A DNA stretch of 64,000 nucleotides from Clitoria ternatea. Taxonomy: Eukaryota > Streptophyta > Magnoliopsida > Fabales > Fabaceae. Where the stretch lies: positions 163,080,667 to 163,144,666 of the forward strand of contig CM075673.1 in assembly GCA_037962975.1 (NCBI GenBank), read 5' to 3'. Position 1 is the stretch's first letter, and each line of letters starts with the position of its first letter. This document shows positions 26,901 to 38,833 of the stretch, piece after piece. The translations under genes and the position numbers were made by a program. The notes under the pieces are model-generated. The model was not told the origin of the DNA and searched no databases. It saw only the letters and a program-made list of their open reading frames with translations.

Positions 26901-29900
26901 ATTCATTAACATGCAATAAATTTGAAGAAAACAAAAAGGCAATTTGCTTGCTGCCAATATCTCAGGGGGAAAATATTGCACAAGACTGATATTAACAAAT
27001 CTTCCACCAAATTTACTTCTCATGATAAATGTTTCAAAAAAATACATAGTAATTGAAACCTATCTAATATGGAGCATTTCTACACATTTCAAAAGTTTTT
27101 TTTTAAGGTGGATTACCCTGCCAAAGACTGAGAACAAACCAGCAACACAATTTTGTATCAAAACTCATGGCAGAAATATTAAAAAGAGACAAGCATAAGA
27201 GTACCAGTAAGGACCAGCGATTCGGATCTCGCATTATAAATGGGAATACTTCAGAAGGTTGCATTGTATCCGAGAGCAGGAAGTGGTCCACGGCTTCTTC
27301 AAAATGCAAGTCGAAAAGTAGGAGGAACCCCACTTGAGCATGAACAAATGAGAGTAAATCTTTAGACATTTCACCTTCAGACTCAAGCTCCTCTACCAAG
27401 GATACAGCTCCCTTATAGTTCTTCTTCCTCAGAAGGTCTTTTATTTGTTCTACAGAAGGTAATTTCTGATAGCACACTACCTAATAAAAATAGGAACTTC
27501 AAAAATTCTTCAATGAGCTAAGATTATGAGAACATACAGGTCATTGTCATAATGAAGCATCTGCTTGCAGTTTACTAATCCATAAAAATTGGATTAATAG
27601 GAAGAAATCAAGATAATAAGCTAGGAGCCCAGGACTGAAGTCAGGAATATAAAGTATAAGAAGAAGGATGTCAAAATCACCATTATACTTGTAGAACCAT
27701 TTCTAGCCATTTTTCATCCCACCATACCTAAGATCACAAGCTGGTAGGATCAGAGAAAAATCACCAGGAGGATTACTTGTAAACCCACATGATCGGTAAA
27801 ACTTTTAAAGTTCTAGATCAGCAAATTTATGGGTTGGGTTGTGCGAACCAAAAGAAACAATATGTTGTAAGTTTTTCATTTTACAGATAATTCATGCCGA
27901 AGATCACAATTTGGTAGGATCATTCTGATAATCAGAGCAAGATTGTGGGGGATTACTTGTGAACTCAGGATCCTGGAGACTTTGGCGGCTGCTATCATTT
28001 TATAGAAAATTAATGCCAAAGATCACTGAGTTAATTAACTGACTTTCACATTTTACTATACAAACTTTTGAAAACAGAAAAGAGGGTGGCAGGTTTGTAA
28101 TTAGAAGTGAAAACAGGAAATGAAAACAGAAAATATTTTCTCAAACCAAATAGCCCCTTACTCTCTTAAAGTTCCAGATCAGTAAACTTATGGGTTAGGT
28201 CGTGCACACAGAAGAAACAACACATGTTGTAAGTTTTTTGTTTTACACATAATTCATAGTCTCTCCCGATTCTCTACTCATGCAAAACACTTGAAACCAA
28301 TTTCAACTCCTCTCTCACTCCCAAAGCTTAGTTTCCAATTGCTGGCTTTGGCCTCTGTTCTAAACCTCTAAATTAGTGTTTAAACATTCTCCACTTGTCT
28401 CTCTTTAGTGTTCTAATCTTGTTTGAGCTTGCCTCCATTGGAATTTCCCTTTGTTCGAGATCTGATTCAATCTAGTCTCAGCATCTATATTCATGTTTGG
28501 CTGTGTTCTTCAGCGTCATATTATGTGTCCAAAATATTTTGCATTTTATATTATGGCCTGTACTCACACAATTTACATGTTTTTCTTCTCATTTTGATCT
28601 TAGGTAAGAGCTCGATTTTGACAACATTGAACATTGTATATGAGTTTATAGGTCGCTGCACTACTTCATTGAGTGTGTTCAATCAATCTAATGCAATTTG
28701 GTGCTTAATGAGATCAAATTAGTCAATATAAATCGAGAAAAGAAATAAATATAAGCTTCAATATACTCAGTCAAATCAGTCCTTTTTCTTTCCCCTTGAT
28801 TTAAGCAAGAATCAAGCCTTTATGTATGTGATTTTGTTATGATTAACCCTTAGGCCTGATTTCAAGCATCTAACAGTTGTAAATTTTTATTAGAAAACAA
28901 AGCATTCATTACTTTGAAAATTAAAATGTAAACTAAACAGTTTCCTTCCTAATAAAAAGTAATGCCTAAAATCATCCCCCACAGGATACTGTTAGAAATT
29001 TCTATATTTATAGTATATACCATCCAATCAAGTTCAATGTTCAAACAATACTGAAAATCAAGCAAAGGCCGAAAATTTCAGTGAAAATTTTCATCCAATA
29101 TCACCAATGCTCAAAAAGCCTAAGAGGGCCTCACTTTTTTCCATCTAAAATTACACGTTAGCTTATTTATATGATTCTGACATATCCAATTGTTAGTTAA
29201 TACGTGACTTTAATGAGTTAAAATACAGTTTTTAGTAGTTAAAGTTGCTTTCAAAATTGTCAAAAATTAGAACTGTATTTTAATTTGCCAGAATCAGATG
29301 TTAACAAGCCAGTTGGATATTTCATACCCATTTGAACAAGCTAACATGTAATTTTGTTACCCATATCAACAATTAACAAATTCAAATTCAAAGTAAGGAC
29401 TGAAATCAAAATATTCGATAAAAGAGGGATGTAAAGAAAAAATTATTTTATAGGGACCAAAGTCAAAAGACCTTTATTTTATAAGGACCAAAAACATATT
29501 TAAGTGTTTTCAAGGTAAAGGTACCGAGATTGAAAGGGATACCTTAAGCTTAATTTTTCTAAAACAACTTAAAGTAAGCTCCCCTAGTTATTCACCATTT
29601 TAAGCAGGATATGTTCTGGAATAAATTTCCATATATGAGGGATGCTAATTGTTACTTTTTCATAAAATGAACTTCTTGAGTGATGGAATCACAAGATTTC
29701 CATAAACACTCAAAAGCCAAAGCTTCAACAGCAAATCTACAAACTACATAATGAAACGCTATTTGTTCATAAAATGAACTTCTTGAGTGACGGGATCACA
29801 AGATTTCCATAAACACTCAAAAGTCAAAGCTTCACCAGCAAATCTACAAACTATATAATGAAACACAATTTACTTTTTGTCTTTATCATTTTTTCTCTGG

Positions 29901-31240
29901 CTGTAGCCATGTATGTAAATTACCTCAACAATTCAGTTTACCTCAACAATCCGTTAATCCATTGCCCTAATAACTATAACATTTACCATGAAATAAAAAA
30001 ACTAGCTAAGCAAATCACTCAAGCTCACATCACACACATCTCAATGGCAAAATTCAGAATGATTGTATCACAGCATCATCACATTCAAGCAAGAGCATAC
30101 CTTGGTAGAAGTTGCAACAGCAACAAGCTTCCCACCCTTATCTTCCTCGCTGGCAACAATGCATCGCCCAACCCCCTCCCCTCCAAACGGCAACACCTGA
30201 ACACAGCTACCACACTTCTTATGATACAACTCAATCCTCCCATCTCTCACAACAATCACATACGAATCAATCTCTCCAACAGAATCCAATCCGCGCCGGA
30301 ACACCAGACTCCCCCCAACTGGCTGCCCATGGGCATCAACAACAACCCCTACATTGTCCACCACCAACAGCACCCTCCATTCCTTATGCAACAACTTCAA
30401 CTGTGGCGGCCGAGACACATCGGGTAACGAGAATATAACACTACCCTGTCCAGTAACACAAGAAATCAAACTATAACCATTCACAGTGCCAACAATAATT
30501 GAATCATTAAGCCACACCATTGAACTAACAGCCCCATCAACACACTGAATCTCTTTCAAAATCACCAAGTTGCCACTAACATCCCTCCCACTTTTACCAT
30601 TTTTATTCCCCAAAACAAGCTCTGCAAGAATCAACCTCTTCCCAACAGCAAGTGCCAAAAACACACAACCCCCTTCACTCTGCACCTCACCCTCCTTAGT
30701 TCTCAACCCGTTTGCCCTAACCCCTCCCAATTTCTGCAATAACCGTTGACCTGAACCTGAACCCGAACCCAAACCTAAACCCGAACCTGAACTCGAACTC
30801 TCGGGTTCGGCGTTCCTCGACCGTCTCCTCGTGACCAACGAAACGCCCTTGGAGAAACTCAATTTCGCGGCGCGATTCGAGAGCTCGGAATCCACTAAGA
30901 ACAAAGCACCATCGGAGAGCAAAAGAACTTTCTCAAACTCCTCCAGAACTAGAATGGACTCAACGGCGGCGTCACTCACCGAAACGCTTCGCAGGAACGA
31001 GAGCTTCCGCAAAACGGCGTCGTTTTGTGCACCGTCGTTGTCGTTTGTATCGGCGGAGAGGGAGAAGAGGGTTCCGGAGTGAGTGCCGACATAGATAAAG
31101 GTATGGTGTTGTTTTGAGTGATTGGGGAGGGTAGAAATTGCAAGGGATCGAATGGAACTGGTGCGAGAGTGGGTAGTGAGGTCGAACTGTGAATGTGGTT
31201 CCAACACGATCCGGTTCATGGTGTTTTCAATTTTCGACAT
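14951..31240 (-). CDS. VPS3: VPS3-like CORVET subunit (TGFBRAP1 / VPS39-type), complete, 14 exons
   Basis: Tethering-complex subunit for endosome-to-vacuole traffic. Exons in gene order: 30101-31240, 27205-27480, 25458-25654, 25012-25153, 20675-20944, 20485-20557, 20188-20236, 19595-19871, 18886-18941, 17190-17258, 16974-17085, 16128-16217, 15452-15622, 14951-15043. All phases agree and join to 1004 codons plus stop, the usual family size. Exon 1 (380 codons, first ATG at 31240) encodes the N-terminal CNH beta-propeller with a Gly/Ser-rich loop. Exons 4-8 cover the VPS39_1-type helical region (YLEACREKNL onward). The end carries CDSCDARLGTKLFAMYPDDT and PGWLVSR, typical of the VPS39_2 C-terminus with paired Cys. 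For exon 10 the donor at 17189 was chosen because the alternative at 17185 gives an immediate stop. No disabling change was seen. The symbol rests on similarity; the VPS39 paralogue is the alternative. Confidence 0.93.
21845..23040 (-). pseudogene. copia protease/integrase pseudogene in VPS3 intron 4
   Basis: Below 23040 the minus strand encodes the post-protease region (VLNVVLVNGQGLSI, LLLVPSITKNLVSVSKFAKD) and the gag_pre-integrase segment MWHSRIGHPHHDALK. Integrase follows in shifted frames: a TCVDACIRYTWVFPLKAKSD block, then SGMVERKHRHLVKAGLTLL and the HKMDYHSKGCAF block of the integrase C-terminus. At least two frameshifts and several stops are needed to connect these. The sequence breaks off before the reverse transcriptase. 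Confidence 0.8.
23380..24219 (-). pseudogene. copia gag pseudogene in VPS3 intron 4
   Basis: The minus frame starts with an ATG at 24217-24219 (MDTIPNSFSS). It then has ELWKQQVEAVIRGHKL, a typical copia gag motif. After stops near 24055 and 24000 come SWKIWEELHNFF, RLELKTISKGNLSISDYL and the LDGLPDEYDSIAMIIQNQ region of the UBN2-type gag domain. A Gly/Arg-rich stretch (23422-23480) follows, where a zinc knuckle would be expected. Stops at several points and a run ending in a stop near 23782 prevent translation of the whole protein. Its position, directly after LTR and primer site, is as expected for copia. Confidence 0.8.
24252..24452 (-). repeat. 5' LTR of the intronic copia fragment
   Basis: Begins TGTTAGAG at 24452, contains TATAAATACC, and ends just before the primer-binding-like TGGTATCA at 24244-24251. 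About 200 bp. The normal CA end is not preserved. Confidence 0.6.
27805..28258. repeat. Imperfect duplication in VPS3 intron 1
   Basis: Segments 27805-27893 and 28165-28258 share TTAAAGTTC.AGATCAG.AAA, TTATGGGTT.GGT, AGAAACAA and TTGTAAGTTTTT, in the same order and direction. A further related block (AAGATCACAA.TGGTAGGATC) occurs twice between 27730 and 27925. This is a local duplication or element remnant with no coding content. Confidence 0.6.
29148..29355. repeat. Inverted-repeat (MITE-like) element in VPS3 intron 1
   Basis: The left arm AAAATTACACGTTAGCTTAT pairs with the right arm GCTAACATGTAATTTT read in reverse complement. The arms continue inward (ATATCCAATTG against CAGTTGGATAT). 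Short internal self-complementary words (AAAATACAGTTTTTAG / GAACTGTATTTTAA) add to the foldback. Confidence 0.7.
29661..29864. repeat. 107-bp tandem duplication in VPS3 intron 1
   Basis: Copies at 29661-29757 and 29768-29864 share CATAAAATGAACTTCTTGAG through CAAATCTACAAACTA.ATAATGAAAC with a handful of substitutions. It lies just upstream (plus direction) of the donor of exon 1. Confidence 0.9.
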
Positions 31241-32078
31241 TGTTGTGATGCGCAATTTTTTTCTGTCGTTTAGGAATAAATAGTGTTAGGTTGTTGTGGA
31301 TCAAAACGACGAACGAATCTAATTAAGCTTTACGCTTCTGTGTGCTGCACCTGCACAGCACTCTGCTCCACTGAACAGAACATTTTGGAGAAGAAGAAGA
31401 ACAGAATGTAACAACGAAAACGGGAAAAAAAAAATTGGTTTTTTGCAATTTAATTGCGAATTTTATGACTCAAATATATAGTTGGGGTTTTGAACTTTTG
31501 GGTTTTAGCTGCCACCCCAGCTAAATCTCCAAATTGGAAAAAATTTGTGTGATTTAAAAAAAACTAAAATATACCCTATTTGAGTTTAAATTGAAGTCAT
31601 AAAAAACATATAAATAAATTTAGATTATTAATTACTATTATTTTTTATTTTTCAAAAATATAAGTTGTAAATAATTTATGATTTTCTATATAAAAAATGT
31701 ATGACTAAAATCTTATAAACATTTTAATCCCGACTCAGTACAACGGTACTCTACTACCATGACTTATAGGCCAGCGTAGCCTATATACTACCGGTATCAG
31801 GAACATCGGGGTACAAACCCTCAATATCGGTGACGTTGTCAAGTCAACCTGTGACGCTGATAGACTCATGATTATTCTTGACAACTACCTATAAATGTTC
31901 CCATACATATAGGTTCATTTGATTCTCCAACCAAAAATCTCTTGTTAACTTTGACCTTATCTGACGATATATACTGACTTAGGTATCAGAGAGACCCTCC
32001 ATGACTTACCCGTTAGGTCCTTGGGCTCTTTTTAAGGTACCACATATGACATCAATAACATACCCATGACTCAACTGT
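31241..32078. other. VPS3 5' UTR/promoter region, then repeat-like spacer
   Basis: 31241-31430 is probably 5' UTR and core promoter of VPS3, but no clear TATA box was recognised. From about 31730 the sequence changes character (more GC, GTACCACATATGACATCAATA) and looks like the end of a decayed retroelement. No ORF. Confidence 0.45.
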
Positions 32079-33999
32079 AACACCCCCTTATATACACGAG
32101 ATAAAAAAAACTTTTAGAAAGATATACATATTTATCACTCTTTATCTCGTGTATACAAGGACGTATATACATCTGATTTCCTTTGAATATTGAAAGTAAA
32201 AAAAAATTGTCTTTCAATATTTATCCATAATGACAAAATAATTTATAGAAATCATAAGTGATAAATCATTACAATATTATATCCGAATGAAAGAGTTTAT
32301 CAAAGTTTAACCTTGACCTTGTTACAATTATCTACTTGATATTGTAATAAGGCAAAATAAAACTTAACTATACCTCTACTACAAATGTGAACAAACATTT
32401 CCTAGTCCTTGAACCATCGAGTTTTTGAATCCTACTCTTGTCATATCTCTTCATCTAATCGATTGAGGATGAAACCACTTTATCCTCTTGTAATTACATA
32501 TCCTTCCATCTTGGACTGCTAGCTATATATCATATAACATATATTTTGGACACAAAAATTCAAACAAGAAGGAGTGAGAAACAAAATATAATTTATTACA
32601 TATAAGACATAAGCATAAGGGTTTTCACAAACTAATATAGTAATATCAGTCATATTCTCATATACAATCAATTATGAATATAGGGTTTCCACATACATAA
32701 TACTTATATTTTCCTTCATAACCATCCATATAGAATGTCACAATCACATGAATGTTATGTAATGCTTATGCTACTATCTCATTCAGTTTATGCATGTGGG
32801 CCCTTAAAGTTTTAGTTTGCACTGGGCCAACCAGAAGTTTACACTGTTTCATAAATTCTGGATAATAATAACATAAATGCCTTCATGGCATATGAACAGC
32901 TCAACTGGCGTGGAAACACTTAGAGACTAGTCAGACTGAGAAAGTTTTTATTGTGAAAGTACCCGACACCAGGGAGCGACCCCAGGTCACCTGAAGCACC
33001 CTTTCACACTCTCTCATCCCAAGGCTCGCAATTAAGCCTCCTCTAATGTATCCTCGGTTTCTATAATCCGTCCCCAGGCAATATCACATCTCATTTCTCT
33101 TTAATGATTCATGATGCATGAACTACTCGTATATTTAGTTGGTTAAGGCTTTTAGAAACTCAATTATTAAATACCATAAAGGTTCACAAAATCATCACAA
33201 TAAACTGTACATTTCCATAAGTTCTTCTTTGAACTTCTGTTATACTGAAATAATTTAGTACAGTCTTCAAATTCAGATCTTACCAAAATTGAGTTTCCAA
33301 GCCTTAAATATCTCAAAGCTTTCTCTTAAAAATCTTCATATATTTACATAATCTTTCTCAATTTGAATCTTAACTAGATTGAGTTTTTGAAATCTCCACA
33401 AAATATTCTTTAGTTATTTCGTTGGGGAAAACCAAAATAATTTACTTTAAACTTCTAATTTCTAAGAAAATAATTTAAAATCATTAACTAAGAATACTTA
33501 AAACTATAAAAATTTTCTTTAATTCAAGAATTTATTATCTCAACCTCTGATTTTCATAAAATAGCTTCTTTCTAATACTAGATTTTATTATAGAGATTAA
33601 AAATAAAGTTAATAAAAATTATTTATAAGAAGAAATAAAAGACTAAAATAATTACAAAATACTTTCTCTTGGAATAAAAATTTAAAGAGTAAGGTAAGAA
33701 AATTCTTACTGAGTTTTAACTTTCCGTCATGCTTGCTATATGCTCAAACTTCATATCACAAGATCATCAATCATTCATCAACCACAATCAAGTATAGTAA
33801 TCTCATCAATCACAATCAAATATCATCAATCATAATTGCATATTATTAATTACAGTCTAATATTATAAATCACAATATCATTAATCGAAATCAAATATAA
33901 TTAATTATAATCAAGTCAAATCAACTAAATATCGCTTATAAATATAATTCAAATTTTTAATGGTTATTTAAATTAGTAGATTTGATTTTGAGTCCTTAT

Positions 34000-34190
34000 A
34001 GTCCATTCCTCGCACAGGTCTATATAAGTCCATATATCCAGTCTTCGCATAGGTATAGTTCAGTCTAGACAGGTCATAATAGTCCAAGTCCTTGCATAGG
34101 TTTAGTTCGATCCATATAGGATATAAAAATCCAAGTCCTTGCATAGGTTTAGTTCAGTCCGTATAAGTTATAATAATTCAGATCTATGTA
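34000..34190. repeat. About 60-bp degenerate tandem repeat
   Basis: Three to four units carrying CC(T)TGCATAGGTTTAGTTC and (AG)TCC.TATAAG/AGG words in the same direction. Confidence 0.7.
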
Positions 34191-34491
34191 TAGATATTTC
34201 AGAATAAGTTACACAATATATATTAAATTTATTATAAATTTTAAGTTGAGAAGTTATCACTTTAAAATAATAATATTATTAAATTTAAAAGAAGTAGGGG
34301 ACTCCTCCCTTTATTCTTATGTCTTTCATATTATATTCTTATCTCACTCCCCCTTACCTCTTGTATACCGATTCGTTATTGAAAATCCATGCGCGCCTCG
34401 TCTCCGAGTTCTAAAACATACCAATTTCATTTTAATATAATTACAAGATGAAAATTAAGATTACAACTTAAAATAAAAAAATGGTAAATTT

Positions 34492-34492
<1 letters not shown>

Positions 34493-34531
<39 letters not shown>

Positions 34532-34745
34532 CATAAATAGTAACAGTAAATAGTAAAACGTAAATAGTAACAGTAAATAGTAAAACATGAATAGTAACAC
34601 TAAATAGTAAATCGTGAATAGTAATGGTAAATAGTAACAGTAAATAGTAATTTACTATTTGAATAGTAATTTACTATTTGAATAGTAATTTACTATTGAA
34701 ATAGTAATTTACTATTGAAATAGTTTTTACTATGCAGAATAGTAA
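34493..34745. repeat. AATAGT(G/A)A minisatellite-like array
   Basis: Starts as perfect GAATAGT heptamers, turns into AGTAACAGTAAAT units, and ends as self-complementary AATAGTAATTTACTATT units. The last units can form hairpins. Confidence 0.9.
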
Positions 34746-35903
34746 CTTAAAATAATATTATTTCCAGTATAATAACAGATTTCTAAAAACGATATAAAAA
34801 TAACCCAAAAAATATAAAAAAGAAGTATTCTTACCTTAGGATTTTGGCAGAACCTTCTCTCCAAAAACTTTTCTTCTCTCTCTCACTTCCACCACTATCT
34901 CACTAGCACTACTATATTAAGAAAACTTAATCTGAAATTGTGAATTCTAAAGAAGAAATCCTTCGGTATTTATAGGAAAAAAATTTACTATGCATTCCAT
35001 TATTTTAATATAAAAGTACTATGCATTTTGAATTTTTTATTCCAGGTTACTGTGCATCTTTTGAAAATTTCATACATGCACAGTGATTTGCATAGTAATT
35101 GTCGGCAAAATTATTAAGTCAAATAGTAACCCTTTACTCGGTATATTTTAAATATTCAAAATGAGTCCTTTTTGAAATTTAGCGATATTATATCAGTCCT
35201 CACTAATTTTATAATAAGTAATATAAAGCTGAAATTTTAAAAATCTAAAATTTTCTGTTAATAAAAATTTATTGATACGTTTCTAATTTTTTAACGATTA
35301 GAAAAAATCAAGATTTTTCTCAAACCGATAATTTTTAGATAAGTCTACTTGAAATGGATTTTAGAAAATTTTCTTATAATATAACTTTACATTATTGTAA
35401 ATATTTTTAATTTTAAGCAACTTTATATGAATTTAAAATATATTATTTTATTAAAATAATTCAAAATTTTCAAAAAATTCCAGAAAATCATAAATATTAT
35501 GTAGATCAAAAAGTTCAAAAGAACCATAGTCTAATTCCTTCAAAATTTTATTTTAAAATTCTAATAAGAGTTAAATCTTAAATATGTAAAAAAACAAAAA
35601 TATAACAACATAAAATAAAAATGGTGAATAATAAAGATATTAAAAATTCTTAATATAATTTTCTTAATTAGTGAATACTAATTAAGTCACTTTAAAATTC
35701 TCATTCAGAAATATTTTTATTTTTTTATTATTATTATTTTAAAAAAACAAATAATAAAAATATAAATACCAAAATTTCAAAAAAAAAATGATAATAATAA
35801 ACTAACTTATAGTAAGTATTTCTCAAGAAATATATTAATATCTATTTCCTATTTGTGATGAAAATAGGATGTTACAACAACAGCCAGACATCAATAATAA
35901 TCA

Positions 35904-35924
35904 TTTGACGACTCCACTGGGGAC
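35904..35924 (+). other. Gypsy primer-binding-like site
   Basis: TTTGACGACTCCACTGGGGA resembles the GGCGACTCCACTGGGGA stretch often found right after plant gypsy 5' LTRs. A CA dinucleotide precedes it. This suggests an LTR boundary at about 35903, but no gag or pol follows; CACTA-like sequence does. Confidence 0.4.
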
Positions 35925-36100
35925 TGTTAAAGTTATTCTTTTCATGGAGCAAGACCACCCCCACACTAGATGGACATGTCCATACCACACAAACATCTGT
36001 ATCCTAAAGGTCGCCTGGCCAACAACCAGCAGCACAACGATGCCTCACCATGGGGGAGTCGTTCGCTCACCCAAGGGACGAGAAAGGCGCCACCATTGAA

Positions 36101-38180
36101 GATCGTATGTAGAAATTGACGAGAGCGTAACTTTTCCTTATTTTGTAGTGTAGATAGATATCCTAAACCATCGAAGGTGGATGACTATTAAACTAAATTT
36201 GAGCAAGCATGTAATAAAGGAGTTCGTTGCTGGAGTTAAAGAATTCATACTGTTTGCCATTGTGTAAGACAACTTTCAATGTTATAAAAGTTTCTCTGTC
36301 CATGTAAAAAGTGTGATTGTAGGCAGTTTCATGGCCCGACTGATGTGATAATGCATCTTTATGAAATGGGTTTTAAGAAGCATTATTATTCTTGACATTC
36401 TTATAGGAAAAAAGGTCACCACCAATGGTTGATGTGGCTAAGTTTGGGTATTACAGTGTTAAGGGTAATAAGGATGATTTGAATTCGTTCGAGCAACTTG
36501 TGATGGATCATGTAGGACCCTTTATTAGGAAACACATACAAGAACATGCACGGGTGGCATGGAAGAAAATCCGAATCCCAAGGCAAAATACTTTTATGAC
36601 TTGTTAGCCACAACTCAGGCTCCATTGTACGAAGGATGTGATAACTACAACGAGTTGTCGGCATCATTGATTGCCTTAAGCTTGAAGTTAGAATATAACA
36701 TGCTTGAGGGTTGTTTCAATCGAATGGTGCAGTTTTATGGGTGATGTGTTGCCAAGTGACAACTAGATGCTTGTAAATCTTTATCAAGCTAATAAATTTG
36801 TGTCTAAGTTGGGGATACAAAATCGGTTGTTGTGTTAATGCTTGCATGTTGTTTCACGGTGAATATGTAGTTAAGAGTATTATGAATTGTGTTGAATGTG
36901 AAAAAAATCATTATAAGACAGTTAAACGAAAGGAGTGAGGTGAAGAAGATATCTATGAAGTGAATGTGATATTTTCCTATAATACCATAACTACAATGCT
37001 TGTATTCCTCATTGATAACAGCCAAGCACATGCGATGGCATTGTGAAAATCAAAGACAAGAAGATGTGTTGTGTCATCCATCAAATGCACAAGCGTGGAA
37101 ACATTTTGATAAGACTTACCCAAATTTTTTCGTTGAACCCTATAATGTTAGGTTAGGCTTATGTTAAGATGGATTCAACCTATTTGGAGCGTATGGTAAA
37201 ACCTATTCTTATAGGCTGGTTATTTTAACCCCTTATAATTTACCTCTTGAAATATGCATGAAACGTGAGGTGATGTTCCTTGTTGTACTTGTTCACGATC
37301 TGAACAATCCAAAAGCCAAAGTTGATGTTTTCATACAACCATTGATTGAAGATTGAAGGTTGTTATTGGGTGATGGCGTCAACACGTATAGTGTGTCATC
37401 AAGGAACAACTTTAACATGAGAGCTGCTTTAGTGTCGACGAGAAATGACTTTTCAGCTTATGGTATGTTGTCTAGATGGTCAAACAACTGGGAAACTTAC
37501 TTGTCCAATTTGCATGGAACGTTTTAACGGGCATTAACTTCCTAAAAATGGTAAAGTTTCATTCTTTGATTGTCATAGAAAGTTTTTGTTGCGTGATCAT
37601 CCTTTTAGGTAAAACAAATAGTTGTTCATGAGGAACAAGATCGTTAATAATGGGTAGCTACCCTATTTGTCAAGTGAACGAATTTCAGAATATCCTTTCA
37701 TTTGTAAAAAGAAGGTATAAAAGTAACCCGAATATGGTAAGCAATACAATTGGACCAAGAATAGTGTCTTCTGGCAATTTTCTTATTGGGGAAAACATTT
37801 ACTCTGACATAATATAGATATGATGCACACAGAGAGGAATGCATTCATGAATATATTTGATACAATTATGGATATTAAAGGGAAAACAAGGACACCAATA
37901 AAAGTCGTTTGGTGATAGAATACCGTTCATCGTGAAAATTTGAATATAATGAAGGGACATATCCGTCGCAAAGGTACTTGCTTTGTGCTTCCATAACTGG
38001 TTGGCAACGAAAAAGTGTCGTGGCTACTTGGCGATGAATGGTGATTTGTCGCCGCCAAACAATTTAGAGATCACCATTTTGGCCATGACCTTTATTCGTG
38101 GCAAAGTCCTATTTAGCGATGGGAAATTTGTTTTTGGCAACAAATAAATTCCATGGCTAATTGATTCTTTTCTAGCAGTG
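36101..38180 (+). mobile_element. Decayed CACTA (En/Spm) DNA transposon
   Basis: Fragments of a CACTA transposase are readable on the plus strand in all three frames. In order: a Transpos_assoc-like Cys/His region with MHLYEMGF-like words (about 36320-36380), then SNAQAWKHFDKTYPNFF-like, YNVRLGLC, FGAYGKTYS, LTPYNLPLEICMKRE, NPKAKVDVFIQPLIED, FSAYGMLSRWS and TCPICMERF (37070-37530). The order matches Transposase_21. Many stops. The 3' end TTTTCTAGCAGTG at 38168-38180 is the reverse complement of CACTGCTAGAAAA, a CACTA-type terminus. The 5' terminus was not found. Confidence 0.8.
38168..38180 (+). repeat. CACTA terminal inverted repeat (3' end)
   Basis: Reverse complement CACTGCTAGAAAA, close to the CACTACAAGAAAA consensus of plant CACTA elements. 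Subterminal TTGGCGATG/TTGTCGCCG-like motifs lie just inside (38018-38060). Confidence 0.6.
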
Positions 38181-38184
38181 ATAA

Positions 38185-38833
38185 GGGTGTTCACGGAATG
38201 AATTTGATCAATTTTAGAGCAAAAAAAGATCATCTGATTCGATCATAAATTACAATGCAATTCGGATTGGATCAGTTAAAATAATTTTTCAAATCCAATC
38301 TAATCTGATCCGATAAAATACAGTTCCGATTAGATTGGATATTGGTTTTTATATTTTTATTTGATACTTAATTGGAATGTAAGAAATAAAGTTTATTCAA
38401 TTAGTAATGATTAGTATGAATACAAAATGTAAAATTTAAATAATAAAGGAAGGAAAGAGACATAAAATTAAGTTTAAATTGAAGTTATAAATAATAAACT
38501 TATAAATACATTAAAATATTAAGATATATGTCTCATAAAAAGTAATAAAAAGATACAACTTTAAAAGTAAATTTAATAAATAATTGAGTAATACAATTTT
38601 GTGTATATATAATTAAATAAATATAAATTTGACTATGAAAGTTAATTTTATAAATAAAATTATACATAAAAATAAAAGTTCGGTTTGAATTTGATTGGAT
38701 TGATTTCAAAACATAGATCCAATAAAAAAATTGATTTTTGTGGTTTTTGGTTAGTTCGATTTTTGGTTTTTTTATCTTAAATTTTTGAATCGATTTTATG
38801 ATTTGTATCAGATTCGATTAGTTTATAAACACC
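38185..38833. repeat. MITE-like inverted-end repeat next to the CACTA end
   Basis: Ends GGGTGTTCACGG and TTATAAACACC are inverted relatives. The interior holds GATTCGATCATAAATT, CGGATTGGATCAG, TTGATTGGATTGATTT and TCAGATTCGATTAG words on both strands. No coding content. Confidence 0.5.

Larger units (their letters stand above)
32079..35877. mobile_element. 3.8-kb non-coding block with TGTAACA...TGTTACA ends
   Basis: Starts TGTAACACCCCCTTAT and ends GGATGTTACA, an inverted LTR-like terminus pair common in plant gypsy LTRs and non-autonomous derivatives. There is no ORF above 84 residues. Inside are degenerate ATCAATCACAATCAAATATC repeats (33770-33920), about 60-bp repeats containing CCTTGCATAGGTTTAGTTC (34000-34180), and the AATAGT array (34493-34745). 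It could be one long solo LTR or a non-autonomous element. Target duplications are not convincing. Confidence 0.5.

Noticed and set aside
28423..28722. 99-codon plus-strand frame in VPS3 intron 1
   Set aside because: No recognisable domain, AT-rich hydrophobic composition, lies in an intron on the opposite strand.
29858..30438. Long plus-strand frames opposite VPS3 exon 1
   Set aside because: They are antisense shadows of the CNH-domain exon, with Gln/Pro/His-rich low-complexity content and no family match.
31241..31255. VPS3 start 15 bases further upstream
   Set aside because: That codon is TTG. The first in-frame ATG is at 31240.
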